In this document: in pieces, positions 26,593 through 35,918 of the stretch | Layout: each line of letters starts with the position of its first letter | Numbering within the stretch: position 1 is the stretch's first letter | Assembly: GCF_900106755.1 (NCBI RefSeq) | Contig: NZ_FNNN01000025.1 | Span: 24,387-88,386, forward strand | Length of the DNA stretch: 64,000 nucleotides | Direction of reading: 5' to 3' | DNA from: Bacteroides faecis MAJ27 | GTDB lineage: Bacteria; Bacteroidota; Bacteroidia; Bacteroidales; Bacteroidaceae | Position numbers and translations under genes: made by a program | Notes under the pieces: generated by a model | Seen by the model: the letters and a program-made list of their open reading frames with translations, nothing else | Told to the model about the DNA's origin: nothing | The model's database searches: none

Positions 26593-28959
26593 ATGAAAGA
26601 TATACGTATTAACATATTAGCAGGCTGGCTGATCAGTGTAGTCTTGTTTTCGGCTTGTTCGGTGACGAAACATCTGCCCGAAGGTGAAATTCTCTATACC
26701 GGAGGAAAAACGGTGGTTGTCAATAAATCATCGACACGGGTTGGCGAAACAGCTTTGACGGAAATCAATGCAGCTTTGGCCAAAACTCCCAGTACTACCT
26801 TGCTGGGAGGCTTTCTGCCTATTCCTTTTAAAATGTGGATGTATAACGACTTTGTGAAGTATAAGAAAGGATTCGGCAAATGGATGTTTAACCGCTTTGC
26901 CGCCAATCCTCCCGTGTTTATTTCTACGGTCAATCCCGAAGTGCGTGTCAAGGTAGCTACCAATCTGCTCCGTGATTATGGATATTTCAATGGAAAGGTG
27001 ACTTGCGAAACATTGGTTGATAAGAAAGACAGTCTGAAAGCAAGTCTTCTCTATACGGTAGATATGAAGAATCCTTATTTTATTGATACCGTTTATTATC
27101 AGCGTTTCACTCCCCAGACTCTGAAGATTATGGAACGTGGGCGTCGTATGTCCTACATTACCCCCGGCGAACAGTTTAATGTGGTCGATTTGGATGAAGA
27201 ACGTTCCCGCATCAGTGCTCTTTTGCGTAACCGCGGATATTTTTTCTTCCGTCCGGATTATATGACTTATCAGGCGGACACCACTTTAGTGCCCGGCGGT
27301 CATATCAGCCTTCGCCTGATTCCTGTTCCGGGTTTGCCTACTGCTGCCCAACGTGCTTATTATGTGGGAGACGCTTCGGTATATCTTTTCGGAAAGAATG
27401 GAGAAGCTCCTAACGACAGTATCTTGTATAAGAATCTGAATATTCACTATTATGATAAGTTGCGGGTTCGTCCTAATATGCTTTATCGGTGGATGAATTA
27501 TCAACAATTTGTGCGGAGCAAACAGATGAGAGCTTCCAACCGTACTCGCCTTTATAGCCAGTACCGTCAGGAACAGGTTCAGGAGAAACTGAGCCAGCTG
27601 GGTATATTCAGCTATCTTGATATGCAATATGCTCCCAGAGATACGACAGCCGCTTGTGATACGCTGGATGTCACTATGCAGGCTACGTTTGCCAAACCGC
27701 TGGATGCAGAACTGGAACTGAACGTGGTAACGAAGAGTAATGACCAGACTGGCCCCGGTGCTTCTTTTGGTGTCACCCGTAATAATGTATTCGGAGGTGG
27801 CGAAAGCTGGAATGTCAAATTGAAAGGATCTTACGAATGGCAAACCGGAGGCGGAGAGAAGAGCTCGCTGATGAACAGTTGGGAAATGGGACTTTCTACC
27901 TCTCTGACTTTTCCGAGAGTCGTTTTCCCGCATTTGGGTAAACGGGAATTTGACTTCCCCGCTACGACGACTTTCCGTTTGTATATCAATCAGTTGAACC
28001 GGGCTAAATACTATAAACTGCTGTCCTTCGGGGGCAATGCTACATACGATTTCCAGCCTTCCCGTACCAGCAGGCACAGTATTACCCCTTTTAAACTGAC
28101 ATTTAATGTCTTGCAGCATCAGTCTGAGGATTTTAAAGAAATAGCTGAAGCTAATCCTGCACTGTATGTCAGTCTTAGGAACCAGTTTATTCCGGCGATG
28201 GAATATACGTATACGTATGACAATGCTTCGGTCCGCCGGATAAAGAACCCTATCTGGTGGCAGTCTACCGTCACTTCGGCGGGTAATATCACTTCCCTTA
28301 TTTACCGTGCTTTTGGCAAGCCGTTCAATGAAGAGGATAAGAGTTTGCTGGGGGCTCCGTTTGCACAGTTTGTGAAGTTGAATACGGAGTTGCGTCATTT
28401 GTGGAACATAGATAAGAATAATGCGATAGCCAGCCGCATGGCAGTAGGTGCACTGTTTACTTATGGCAATGCCACGATAGCTCCCTATAGTGAACAATTT
28501 TATGTAGGTGGTGCCAATAGTATCCGTGCTTTTACAGTGCGCAGCGTCGGTCCGGGCGGTTATCATCCGGAAGAGGGAAAATATTCCTATCTCGATCAGA
28601 CAGGAACCTTCCGTTTTGAGGCGAACGTGGAATATCGTTTCCGCATTTTCAAGAGTTTTTGGGGAGCCACTTTTCTGGATGCCGGAAACGTGTGGTTATT
28701 GCGTAAGGACAGGAAACTTTTAGCTGATGGAACAGAAGCACGCCCCAATTCACAACTTCGTCTGAAAACTTTTCCTAAACAAATCGCTTTGGGAACCGGT
28801 GTCGGTATCCGTTATGACATGGATATTCTTGTATTCCGTCTCGACTTTGGTATTCCTCTGCATCTGCCTTATGATACGGACCGTAGCGGTTATTATAATG
28901 TAACCGGAGCTTTCTTAAAGAATTTGGGAATACATTTTGCTATCGGTTACCCGTTCTAA
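26593..28959 (+). CDS. tamL: TamA-like Omp85 outer-membrane lipoprotein (TamL)
   Basis: A 788-residue protein beginning with a lipoprotein signal (VVLFSACSVTKHLPEG). POTRA-like segments follow, then a C-terminal Omp85 beta-barrel with the conserved QFYVGGANSIRAF motif and GVGIRYDMDILVFRLDFGIP. The lipidated N-terminus is the feature that separates Bacteroidetes TamL from proteobacterial TamA. It is probably inserted in the outer membrane with its lipid anchor facing the periplasm, and it partners the upstream TamB. It is translationally close to tamB (2-nt gap). Confidence 0.9.
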   Translation: MKDIRINILAGWLISVVLFSACSVTKHLPEGEILYTGGKTVVVNKSSTRVGETALTEINAALAKTPSTTLLGGFLPIPFKMWMYNDFVKYKKGFGKWMFNRFAANPPVFISTVNPEVRVKVATNLLRDYGYFNGKVTCETLVDKKDSLKASLLYTVDMKNPYFIDTVYYQRFTPQTLKIMERGRRMSYITPGEQFNVVDLDEERSRISALLRNRGYFFFRPDYMTYQADTTLVPGGHISLRLIPVPGLPTAAQRAYYVGDASVYLFGKNGEAPNDSILYKNLNIHYYDKLRVRPNMLYRWMNYQQFVRSKQMRASNRTRLYSQYRQEQVQEKLSQLGIFSYLDMQYAPRDTTAACDTLDVTMQATFAKPLDAELELNVVTKSNDQTGPGASFGVTRNNVFGGGESWNVKLKGSYEWQTGGGEKSSLMNSWEMGLSTSLTFPRVVFPHLGKREFDFPATTTFRLYINQLNRAKYYKLLSFGGNATYDFQPSRTSRHSITPFKLTFNVLQHQSEDFKEIAEANPALYVSLRNQFIPAMEYTYTYDNASVRRIKNPIWWQSTVTSAGNITSLIYRAFGKPFNEEDKSLLGAPFAQFVKLNTELRHLWNIDKNNAIASRMAVGALFTYGNATIAPYSEQFYVGGANSIRAFTVRSVGPGGYHPEEGKYSYLDQTGTFRFEANVEYRFRIFKSFWGATFLDAGNVWLLRKDRKLLADGTEARPNSQLRLKTFPKQIALGTGVGIRYDMDILVFRLDFGIPLHLPYDTDRSGYYNVTGAFLKNLGIHFAIGYPF

Positions 28960-29027
28960 TGAATGATTTTTGTACGATATTAGTGAAGAATGATTGATAT
29001 TTGTCCTGTTGGATTCAACTATTTTCG

Positions 29028-29035
29028 TAAATTTG
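29028..29035 (+). promoter_or_regulatory. -7 box of the nucleotidyltransferase gene
   Basis: TAAATTTG matches TAnnTTTG and lies 52 nt before the ATG at 29088. Confidence 0.5.
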
Positions 29036-29087
29036 CAACGAAATCTGATGCCGTTGACATCACTAACCTTTTAATATTACACAATTT

Positions 29088-29999
29088 ATGAAACCAACTT
29101 TATTCTTATTGGCTGCTGGTATGGGTAGCCGTTATGGAGGCTTGAAACAATTGGACGGACTGGGTCCGAATGGCGAAACTATTATGGATTACTCTATCTA
29201 TGATGCTATCAATGCCGGTTTTGGTAAGCTTGTATTTGTAATCCGCAAAGATTTTGAACAGGATTTCCGCGAAAAGATTATTTCTAAATACGAAGGCCAT
29301 ATTCCTTGCGAATTGGTATTCCAGTCTATCAATGATCTTCCGGAAGGCTTCACATGTCCGGCAGACCGTACAAAACCATGGGGTACAAACCATGCGGTAA
29401 TGATGGGAGCTGATGTGATTAGTGAACCGTTTGCGGTAATCAACTGTGATGACTTCTATGGTCGTGACTCATTTCAGGTAATGGGCAAATTCCTGTCTGC
29501 TCTTCCCGAAAACTCCAAGAACGTTTATTCAATGGTAGGCTTCCGTGTAGGAAATACCTTGAGCGAAAGCGGTACGGTATCTCGCGGTATCTGCGGTACA
29601 GATGCCAACAACTTGCTGACTTCAGTTGTTGAGCGTACGAAGATTCAACGTATGGACGGAGAAGTAAAATATATCGATGATAACGGTGAATGGACCGCTA
29701 CTCCTGATACAACTCCGGTAAGTATGAATTTCTGGGGCTTTACTCCCGACTACTTTGCCTATAGCCAAGAGTTCTTCAAAACATTCCTGAGCGATCCGAA
29801 GAACATGGAGAACCTGAAGAGCGAATTCTTTATCCCATTGATGGTGGATAAATTGATCAATGACGGAACTGCAACTGTGGAAGTTCTGGATACTACCAGC
29901 AAATGGTTTGGTGTGACTTATCCGGAAGACCGTCAGAGCGTAGTAGATAAGATTCAGGCATTGGTAGATGCCGGTGAATATCCTGCTAAATTGTTCTAA
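29088..29999 (+). CDS. Nucleotidyltransferase (sugar-phosphate NTP transferase family)
   Basis: A 303-residue soluble protein with the nucleotidyltransferase signature LLAAGMGSRYGGLKQL (G-x-G-x-R...K) at the N-terminus and INCDDFYG as the metal-binding Asp motif. It belongs to the NTP_transferase superfamily that activates sugar phosphates or alditol phosphates with NTP. No C-terminal hexapeptide acyltransferase repeat is present. The substrate cannot be inferred, and no polysaccharide genes lie beside it. It is a monocistronic gene with its own -7 box and a strong terminator at 30024-30057. Confidence 0.85.
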   Translation: MKPTLFLLAAGMGSRYGGLKQLDGLGPNGETIMDYSIYDAINAGFGKLVFVIRKDFEQDFREKIISKYEGHIPCELVFQSINDLPEGFTCPADRTKPWGTNHAVMMGADVISEPFAVINCDDFYGRDSFQVMGKFLSALPENSKNVYSMVGFRVGNTLSESGTVSRGICGTDANNLLTSVVERTKIQRMDGEVKYIDDNGEWTATPDTTPVSMNFWGFTPDYFAYSQEFFKTFLSDPKNMENLKSEFFIPLMVDKLINDGTATVEVLDTTSKWFGVTYPEDRQSVVDKIQALVDAGEYPAKLF

Positions 30000-30023
30000 A
30001 GAAAAGCTTTTGATAAAGATAGG

Positions 30024-30057
30024 AAGCAGTCATTCATAGGAATGACTGCTTTTTTTG
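30024..30057 (+). terminator. Rho-independent terminator
   Basis: Perfect 12-bp stem (AAGCAGTCATTC at 30024-30035 with its complement at 30040-30051), loop ATAG, followed by a T run to 30056. It ends the nucleotidyltransferase transcript. Confidence 0.9.
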
Positions 30058-30102
30058 TCTGTCATAACGGATAATACTACCCTTTTTCCAATAATTATTC
30101 AT

Positions 30103-30110
30103 TATCTTTG
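30103..30110 (+). promoter_or_regulatory. -7 box of the ABC-F gene
   Basis: TATCTTTG matches TAnnTTTG. It predicts transcription from about 30117, which excludes any start codon upstream of that point and supports the GTG at 30142. Confidence 0.6.
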
Positions 30111-30141
30111 CAATCCAAAATCTTATAAATCAGAGACAGAA

Positions 30142-32097
30142 GTGATTTCAGTAGAAGGACTATCAGTAGAATTTAATGCGACACCGCTCTTTGCGGACGT
30201 CAGCTATGTTATCAATAAAAAAGACCGTATCGCGTTGGTCGGTAAAAACGGTGCGGGCAAATCGACTATGCTGAAAATATTGGCAGGTCTGCAAAACCCG
30301 ACTCATGGCGTAGTAGCCGTTCCCAAAGATGTAACGATTGGTTATCTGCCACAGGTGATGATCCTTTCGGATGTCCGTACGGTGATGGAGGAAGCAGAGC
30401 TAGCCTTCGAGCACATTTTCGAACTTCAGGCAAATCTAGAACGGATGAACCAGCAGCTTGCCGACCGAACCGACTATGAATCCGAAGAATACCATCAGTT
30501 AATAGACCGCTTCACACATGAAAACGACCGCTTCCTGATGATGGGCGGAACCAACTTTCAGGCGGAAATAGAACGTACCCTGTTGGGATTGGGGTTCAGT
30601 AGAGAAGACTTTACTCGTCCGACTTCCGAGTTTTCCGGTGGATGGCGTATGCGTATCGAGCTTGCAAAGCTTTTACTTCGCCGTCCGGATGTACTTCTGC
30701 TCGACGAGCCGACCAACCACTTGGATATCGAAAGTATACAATGGCTGGAAAATTTCCTGTCTACCCGTGCCAATGCCGTAGTACTGGTCAGCCATGACCG
30801 TGCATTTCTCAATAATGTAACTACTCGTACCATTGAGATTACTTGCGGTCAGATTTACGACTATAAAGTGAAGTATGATGAGTTCGTCGTATTACGCAAA
30901 GAACGTCGTGAACAGCAACTCCGTGCTTACGAGAATCAACAGAAACAGATACAGGATACGGAAGACTTTATCGAACGTTTCCGTTATAAGGCAACCAAAG
31001 CCGTACAGGTACAAAGCCGTATCAAACAACTGGAAAAAATAGACCGCATTGAAGTGGACGAGGAAGACAACTCTTCCCTCCGTTTGAAATTCCCCCCTGC
31101 CAGCCGTAGCGGAAATTATCCGGTTATTTGCGAAGATGTACGTAAGGCATACGGACATCATGTTGTTTTCCACGATGTGAATCTGACGATTAACAGAGGA
31201 GAAAAAGTAGCATTTGTCGGAAAGAACGGAGAAGGTAAGTCCACACTGGTAAAATGTATTATGGGCGAGATTGATTTTGATGGCAAACTGACGATTGGGC
31301 ATAACGTACAGATCGGCTACTTTGCACAGAATCAAGCGCAGATGCTGGATGAGAACGTGACGGTATTTGATACGATCGACCGGGTGGCGACGGGGGATAT
31401 CCGGTTGAAGATACGTGATATTCTGGGTGCTTTCATGTTTGGCGGTGAAGCTTCGGATAAGAAAGTAAAAGTGCTTTCCGGCGGAGAACGTACCCGTCTG
31501 GCTATGATTAAGCTGTTGCTGGAGCCGGTGAACTTCCTGATTCTGGACGAACCTACCAACCATCTGGATATGCGTTCCAAAGATGTATTGAAGGAAGCTA
31601 TCCGAGAATTTGACGGAACAGTGATACTTGTCAGCCATGACCGTGATTTTCTGGACGGACTTGCGACTAAAGTATATGAGTTCGGAGGTGGAACAGTGAA
31701 AGAACATTTGGGTGGCATCTACGATTTTCTGCAAAAGAAGAAGATCGATAGCCTGAATGAACTTCAGAAAAGTGCTTCTCTTTCAGCTTCTCCTACCGCG
31801 TCTGCCAAAGGTAACGAAGCGGATTCGGAGCAGCCTTCAGAGAACAAACTTTCGTATGAGGCGCAGAAGGAACTTAACAAAAAGATAAAAAAACTCGAAC
31901 GGCAGGTAGCCGATTGTGAAGCTTCGATAGAAGAAACAGAATCTGCCATCGCTATTTTGGAAGCAAAGATGGCAACTCCCGAAGGAGCATCAGATATGCA
32001 ACTGTACGAACGGCATCAGAAGTTGAAGCAGCAATTGGATACCACTGTTGAAGAATGGGAACGTGTTTCGATGGAGTTGGAAGAAGTGAAAAACTAA
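30142..32097 (+). CDS. ABC-F family ATPase (duplicated ABC domains)
   Basis: A soluble protein with two ABC cassettes and no membrane domain: Walker A GKNGAGKSTM and GKNGEGKSTL, signature motifs SGGWRMR and SGGERTR, Walker B LLLDEPTNHLD and LILDEPTNHLD. A charged linker and a C-terminal coiled coil (about the last 80 residues) fit the Uup/EttA-like ABC-F group, which acts on ribosomes. The frame is open from 30055, but that lies inside the preceding terminator and upstream of the promoter. GTG at 30142 (VISVEGLSVEF) is therefore the probable start, giving about 651 residues. The M13 peptidase gene starts 13 nt downstream. Confidence 0.9.
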   Translation: MISVEGLSVEFNATPLFADVSYVINKKDRIALVGKNGAGKSTMLKILAGLQNPTHGVVAVPKDVTIGYLPQVMILSDVRTVMEEAELAFEHIFELQANLERMNQQLADRTDYESEEYHQLIDRFTHENDRFLMMGGTNFQAEIERTLLGLGFSREDFTRPTSEFSGGWRMRIELAKLLLRRPDVLLLDEPTNHLDIESIQWLENFLSTRANAVVLVSHDRAFLNNVTTRTIEITCGQIYDYKVKYDEFVVLRKERREQQLRAYENQQKQIQDTEDFIERFRYKATKAVQVQSRIKQLEKIDRIEVDEEDNSSLRLKFPPASRSGNYPVICEDVRKAYGHHVVFHDVNLTINRGEKVAFVGKNGEGKSTLVKCIMGEIDFDGKLTIGHNVQIGYFAQNQAQMLDENVTVFDTIDRVATGDIRLKIRDILGAFMFGGEASDKKVKVLSGGERTRLAMIKLLLEPVNFLILDEPTNHLDMRSKDVLKEAIREFDGTVILVSHDRDFLDGLATKVYEFGGGTVKEHLGGIYDFLQKKKIDSLNELQKSASLSASPTASAKGNEADSEQPSENKLSYEAQKELNKKIKKLERQVADCEASIEETESAIAILEAKMATPEGASDMQLYERHQKLKQQLDTTVEEWERVSMELEEVKN

Positions 32098-32110
32098 TTT
32101 ATTATACAAT

Positions 32111-34147
32111 ATGAAAGTAACCAAGTATTTACCAATTCTTGCCGTATGCCTTATGACAACAGGATGTAATAGCAAGAAAGAGGCCGTACTAACGTCCGGT
32201 ATCGACCTTGCTAATCTGGATACCACGGCAATGCCGGGTACAAGTTTTTATCAGTATGCCTGTGGTGGATGGATTGAAAGTCATCCGCTGACAGACGAGT
32301 ATTCACGTTTCGGCTCTTTCGATATGCTTCACGAGAAAAGCCGTGAACAGTTGAAGGAACTGATTGCCGAACTGGCTGCAAAGACGGATAACGCTCCGGG
32401 CAGCGCTGCTCAGAAAGTGGGTGATCTTTATAATATCGCTATGGACAGCGTGAAACTGAACAAAGAAGGAGCGGCTCCGATCAAAGAAGAAATGGAGGCC
32501 ATCAATGCACTCAAAGATAAGGAAGAGATTTATACCTACATCGCCGAAAGTCAGAAGAAAGGAATACGTCCTTACTTTACCATGTTTGTAAGTGCGGATG
32601 ATATGAACAGTTCCATGAATATGGTTCAGACCTATCAGGGCGGTCTCGGAATGGGACAGCGCGATTATTATCTGGAAGATGACGAACAGACTAAAAACAT
32701 CCGCGACAAATATAAGGAACATCTCGTTAAAATGTTCCAGTTGGCTGGCTATGACGAAGCTACCGCACAGAAAGCAATGACTGCCGTAATGAATATCGAA
32801 ACACGTCTTGCCAAAGCTGCCCGCTCACAGGTAGAGTTGCGTGACCCGCATGCCAACTATAATAAGATGGATATGGAAACGCTGAAAAAGAACTTCCCTA
32901 CTTTCAACTGGGATGTTTACTTCACTACTTCCGGGCTGAAAGACCTGAAAGAAGTGAATATCGGTCAGCCTGCAGCCATGAAGGAAGTGGCCGATATCAT
33001 AAACACAGTACCTCTTGAAGATCAGAAGTTCTATCTTCAATGGAATCTGATCGATGCAGCAGCCTCTTTCCTGAGCGATGATTTTGTAGCACAGAACTTT
33101 GACTTCTATAGCAGAACCATGTCCGGCAAGAAAGAAATGCAGCCTCGTTGGAAACGCGCGGTAAGTACCGTAGACGGCTCTTTGGGCGAAGTCGTAGGAC
33201 AGATGTATGTAGAGAAATATTTCCCTGCCGCTGCCAAAGAACGTATGGTTGCACTGGTGAAGAACCTGCAGAGCTCTTTGGGTGAGCGTATTAAAGCATT
33301 GGAATGGATGAGCGAACCGACAAAGGTGAAAGCGCTGGAGAAACTGGCTACCTTCCATGTAAAGATCGGTTATCCGGATAAATGGAAAGATTACTCTGCT
33401 CTGGAAATCAAAGATGATTCTTATTGGGCCAATATCGAACGTGCCAGCCAATGGGATTTCAATGATATGATTGCTAAAGCAGGCAAGCCGGTTGACAAGG
33501 ACGAATGGTTGATGACACCTCAGACGGTGAATGCTTATTATAACCCGACAACCAACGAAATCTGTTTCCCTGCCGCTATTCTGCAGGCTCCGTTCTTCGA
33601 TATGAACGCTGATGATGCGATGAACTACGGTGCTATCGGTGTGGTAATCGGTCATGAAATGACTCACGGATTCGACGATCAGGGTCGCCAATACGACAAA
33701 GACGGTAACTTGAAAGACTGGTGGACGGAAGAAGATGCCAAAAAGTTCGAAGAACGTGCTCAGGTAATGGTGAACTTCTTTGACAGTATCGAAGTGGCTC
33801 CCGGTGTGCATGGTAACGGTGAACTGACTTTGGGAGAGAACATAGCCGACCATGGTGGCTTGCAGGTTTCTTTCCAGGCTTTCAAGAAAGCTATGGAAGC
33901 AGCACCGCTGGAAGTTGTTGACGGATTTACTCCCGAACAGCGTTTCTTCCTCGCTTATGCTAACGTATGGGCAGGACATATCCGTCCGGAAGAGATTCTC
34001 CGACTGACCAAACTCGATCCTCACTCTTTAGGAAAATGGCGTGTGGACGGTGCGCTGCCTCATATCCAGAATTGGTACGAAGCATTCAATATCACCGAAC
34101 ATGATCCTATGTTCGTAGCTAAAGACAAACGTGTGTCTATCTGGTAA
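32111..34147 (+). CDS. M13 family (neprilysin-like) zinc endopeptidase lipoprotein
   Basis: A 678-residue protein with lipoprotein signal (LAVCLMTTGCNSKKE). The N-terminal M13 domain begins with PGTSFYQYACGGWI. The catalytic C-terminal domain has HEMTH (His515, Glu516, His519) in VIGHEMTHGFDDQGRQ and the third zinc ligand in GENIADHGG (Glu576). Full length for bacterial PepO-like peptidases. It is probably periplasmic or surface-anchored and cleaves oligopeptides. It lies 13 nt after the ABC-F gene and a terminator follows. Confidence 0.93.
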   Translation: MKVTKYLPILAVCLMTTGCNSKKEAVLTSGIDLANLDTTAMPGTSFYQYACGGWIESHPLTDEYSRFGSFDMLHEKSREQLKELIAELAAKTDNAPGSAAQKVGDLYNIAMDSVKLNKEGAAPIKEEMEAINALKDKEEIYTYIAESQKKGIRPYFTMFVSADDMNSSMNMVQTYQGGLGMGQRDYYLEDDEQTKNIRDKYKEHLVKMFQLAGYDEATAQKAMTAVMNIETRLAKAARSQVELRDPHANYNKMDMETLKKNFPTFNWDVYFTTSGLKDLKEVNIGQPAAMKEVADIINTVPLEDQKFYLQWNLIDAAASFLSDDFVAQNFDFYSRTMSGKKEMQPRWKRAVSTVDGSLGEVVGQMYVEKYFPAAAKERMVALVKNLQSSLGERIKALEWMSEPTKVKALEKLATFHVKIGYPDKWKDYSALEIKDDSYWANIERASQWDFNDMIAKAGKPVDKDEWLMTPQTVNAYYNPTTNEICFPAAILQAPFFDMNADDAMNYGAIGVVIGHEMTHGFDDQGRQYDKDGNLKDWWTEEDAKKFEERAQVMVNFFDSIEVAPGVHGNGELTLGENIADHGGLQVSFQAFKKAMEAAPLEVVDGFTPEQRFFLAYANVWAGHIRPEEILRLTKLDPHSLGKWRVDGALPHIQNWYEAFNITEHDPMFVAKDKRVSIW

Positions 34148-34180
34148 TATTTATTGATTATAACTAATATGCGCAAAGAG

Positions 34181-34219
34181 GCGTTGACTTTCCACTTGGA
34201 ATAGTCAACGCTTTTTTTT
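34181..34219 (+). terminator. Rho-independent terminator
   Basis: GCGTTGACT (34181-34189) pairs with AGTCAACGC (34203-34211), loop 13 nt, followed by eight T. It ends the ABC-F/M13 transcript. Confidence 0.88.
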
Positions 34220-34263
34220 ATTAATTCACACCTTATTTATTACGTACGATAAACAATATTTCG

Positions 34264-34271
34264 TAACTTTG
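34264..34271 (+). promoter_or_regulatory. -7 box of purH
   Basis: TAACTTTG, a perfect TAnnTTTG match. It predicts a start site near 34278 and so supports the ATG at 34299 rather than an upstream TTG. Confidence 0.6.
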
Positions 34272-34298
34272 CACACCAAATACTTAATAAGCAATTCA

Positions 34299-35822
34299 AT
34301 GTCAGAGTCTAAAAGAATAAAAACTGCATTGGTATCTGTATACCATAAGGAAGGTTTGGATGAAATTATTACCAAACTTTACGAAGAAGGAGTAGAGTTT
34401 CTGTCAACAGGCGGAACTCGTCAGTTTATTGAATCACTAGGATATCCTTGTAAGGCAGTGGAAGATTTGACCACTTATCCTTCAATTCTGGGTGGCAGAG
34501 TGAAGACATTACATCCGAAAATCTTCGGAGGTATCCTTTGCCGTCGTGATCTGGAACAGGATATTCAACAGATTGAAAAGTATGAAATCCCCGAAATAGA
34601 TTTGGTTATTGTCGACTTGTATCCGTTTGAAGCTACCGTAGCTTCCGGCGCATCCGAAGCAGACATCATTGAAAAAATCGATATAGGTGGAATCTCTTTG
34701 ATTCGTGCTGCCGCCAAGAACTACAACGATGTGATCATCGTAGCTTCTCAGGCTCAATATAAACCATTGCTGGATATGTTGATGGAACACGGTGCTACTT
34801 CTTCGCTCGAAGAACGCCGCTGGATGGCAAAAGAAGCATTTGCCGTTTCTTCTCACTACGATTCAGCTATCTTCAATTATTTCGATGCCGGCGAAGGTTC
34901 TGCTTTCCGCTGTTCGGTAAACAGCCAGAAGCAACTCCGTTACGGTGAAAATCCTCATCAGAAAGGTTACTTCTACGGAAATCTGGATGCTATGTTCGAC
35001 CAGATTCACGGTAAGGAAATCTCATATAACAACCTCTTGGATATCAATGCTGCCGTTGATTTGATCGACGAGTACGAAGATCTGACTTTCGCTATCCTGA
35101 AACATAACAATGCTTGTGGTCTGGCTTCCCGTTCTACCGTACTGGATGCATGGACAGATGCGTTGGCGGGAGACCCGGTTTCTGCTTTCGGAGGTGTATT
35201 GATAACCAACGGAGTGATTGACAAAGCAGCTGCTGAGGAGATCAACAAGATTTTCTTCGAAGTAATTATCGCGCCGGACTATGACGTAGACGCACTCGAG
35301 ATTCTGGGACAGAAAAAGAACCGCATCATTCTGGTTCGCAAAGAAGCCAAATTGCCGAAGAAGCAATTCCGTGCTTTGCTGAACGGTGTATTGGTGCAGG
35401 ATAAAGATACGAATATAGAAACGGTGGCTGATCTGAGAACGGTGACAGACAAAGCTCCTACTCCGGAAGAAGTAGAAGATATGTTGTTTGCCAACAAGAT
35501 CGTAAAGAACAGCAAGTCAAACGCTATTGTGCTGGCCAAAGGTAAACAGCTTCTCGCAAGCGGTGTGGGACAGACTTCACGTGTAGACGCCCTGAAACAA
35601 GCAATTGAAAAAGCCAAGTCATTCGGATTCGATCTGCATGGTGCGGTAATGGCGTCAGATGCCTTCTTCCCTTTCCCGGATTGCGTGGAAATTGCGGATA
35701 AAGAAGGTATTACAGCAGTCATCCAACCGGGTGGATCAGTGAAAGACGATCTTACTTTTGCATACTGCAACGAGCACGGTATGGCAATGGTGACTACTGG
35801 TATCCGTCATTTTAAACACTAA
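34299..35822 (+). CDS. purH: Bifunctional AICAR transformylase / IMP cyclohydrolase
   Basis: A 507-residue enzyme catalysing the last two steps of IMP synthesis in the cytoplasm. The MGS-like cyclohydrolase domain (about residues 1-140) has VEFLSTGGT and the conserved GGRVKTLHPKIFGGIL. The AICAR transformylase domain carries LRYGENPHQ and KHNNACGLA (the catalytic Lys-His). The start at 34299 (MSESKRIKTALVSVYHKEG) follows from the promoter position. It is monocistronic; an AT-rich repeat spacer separates it from mreB. Confidence 0.96.
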   Translation: MSESKRIKTALVSVYHKEGLDEIITKLYEEGVEFLSTGGTRQFIESLGYPCKAVEDLTTYPSILGGRVKTLHPKIFGGILCRRDLEQDIQQIEKYEIPEIDLVIVDLYPFEATVASGASEADIIEKIDIGGISLIRAAAKNYNDVIIVASQAQYKPLLDMLMEHGATSSLEERRWMAKEAFAVSSHYDSAIFNYFDAGEGSAFRCSVNSQKQLRYGENPHQKGYFYGNLDAMFDQIHGKEISYNNLLDINAAVDLIDEYEDLTFAILKHNNACGLASRSTVLDAWTDALAGDPVSAFGGVLITNGVIDKAAAEEINKIFFEVIIAPDYDVDALEILGQKKNRIILVRKEAKLPKKQFRALLNGVLVQDKDTNIETVADLRTVTDKAPTPEEVEDMLFANKIVKNSKSNAIVLAKGKQLLASGVGQTSRVDALKQAIEKAKSFGFDLHGAVMASDAFFPFPDCVEIADKEGITAVIQPGGSVKDDLTFAYCNEHGMAMVTTGIRHFKH

Positions 35823-35825
35823 TAT

Positions 35826-35912
35826 TAATGAAGAGTGAAGAACTAATAATGAAAAATGCCTGTCCATAACAGCATTCCCCATTCTTAATTCTTCATTCTT
35901 AATTCTTCATTT
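35826..35912. repeat. AT-rich spacer with 14-bp tandem repeat and inverted partner
   Basis: Between purH and mreB, CATTCTTAATTCTT is repeated in tandem (about 35880-35910). The left part of the spacer (ATGAAGAGTGAAGAAC near 35828) reads roughly as its reverse complement. It may form a weak hairpin and could act as an insulator or weak terminator. Confidence 0.5.
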
Positions 35913-35918
35913 AAAAAT

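Noticed and set aside
27286..28566. 426-codon minus-strand frame opposite tamL
   Set aside because: It lies wholly inside a well-supported Omp85 gene and its translation has no domain; it is a codon-bias shadow.
32825..34024. 399-codon minus-strand frame opposite the M13 peptidase
   Set aside because: The plus-strand gene has intact zinc motifs; the antisense frame shows no signal, domain or ribosome-binding site.
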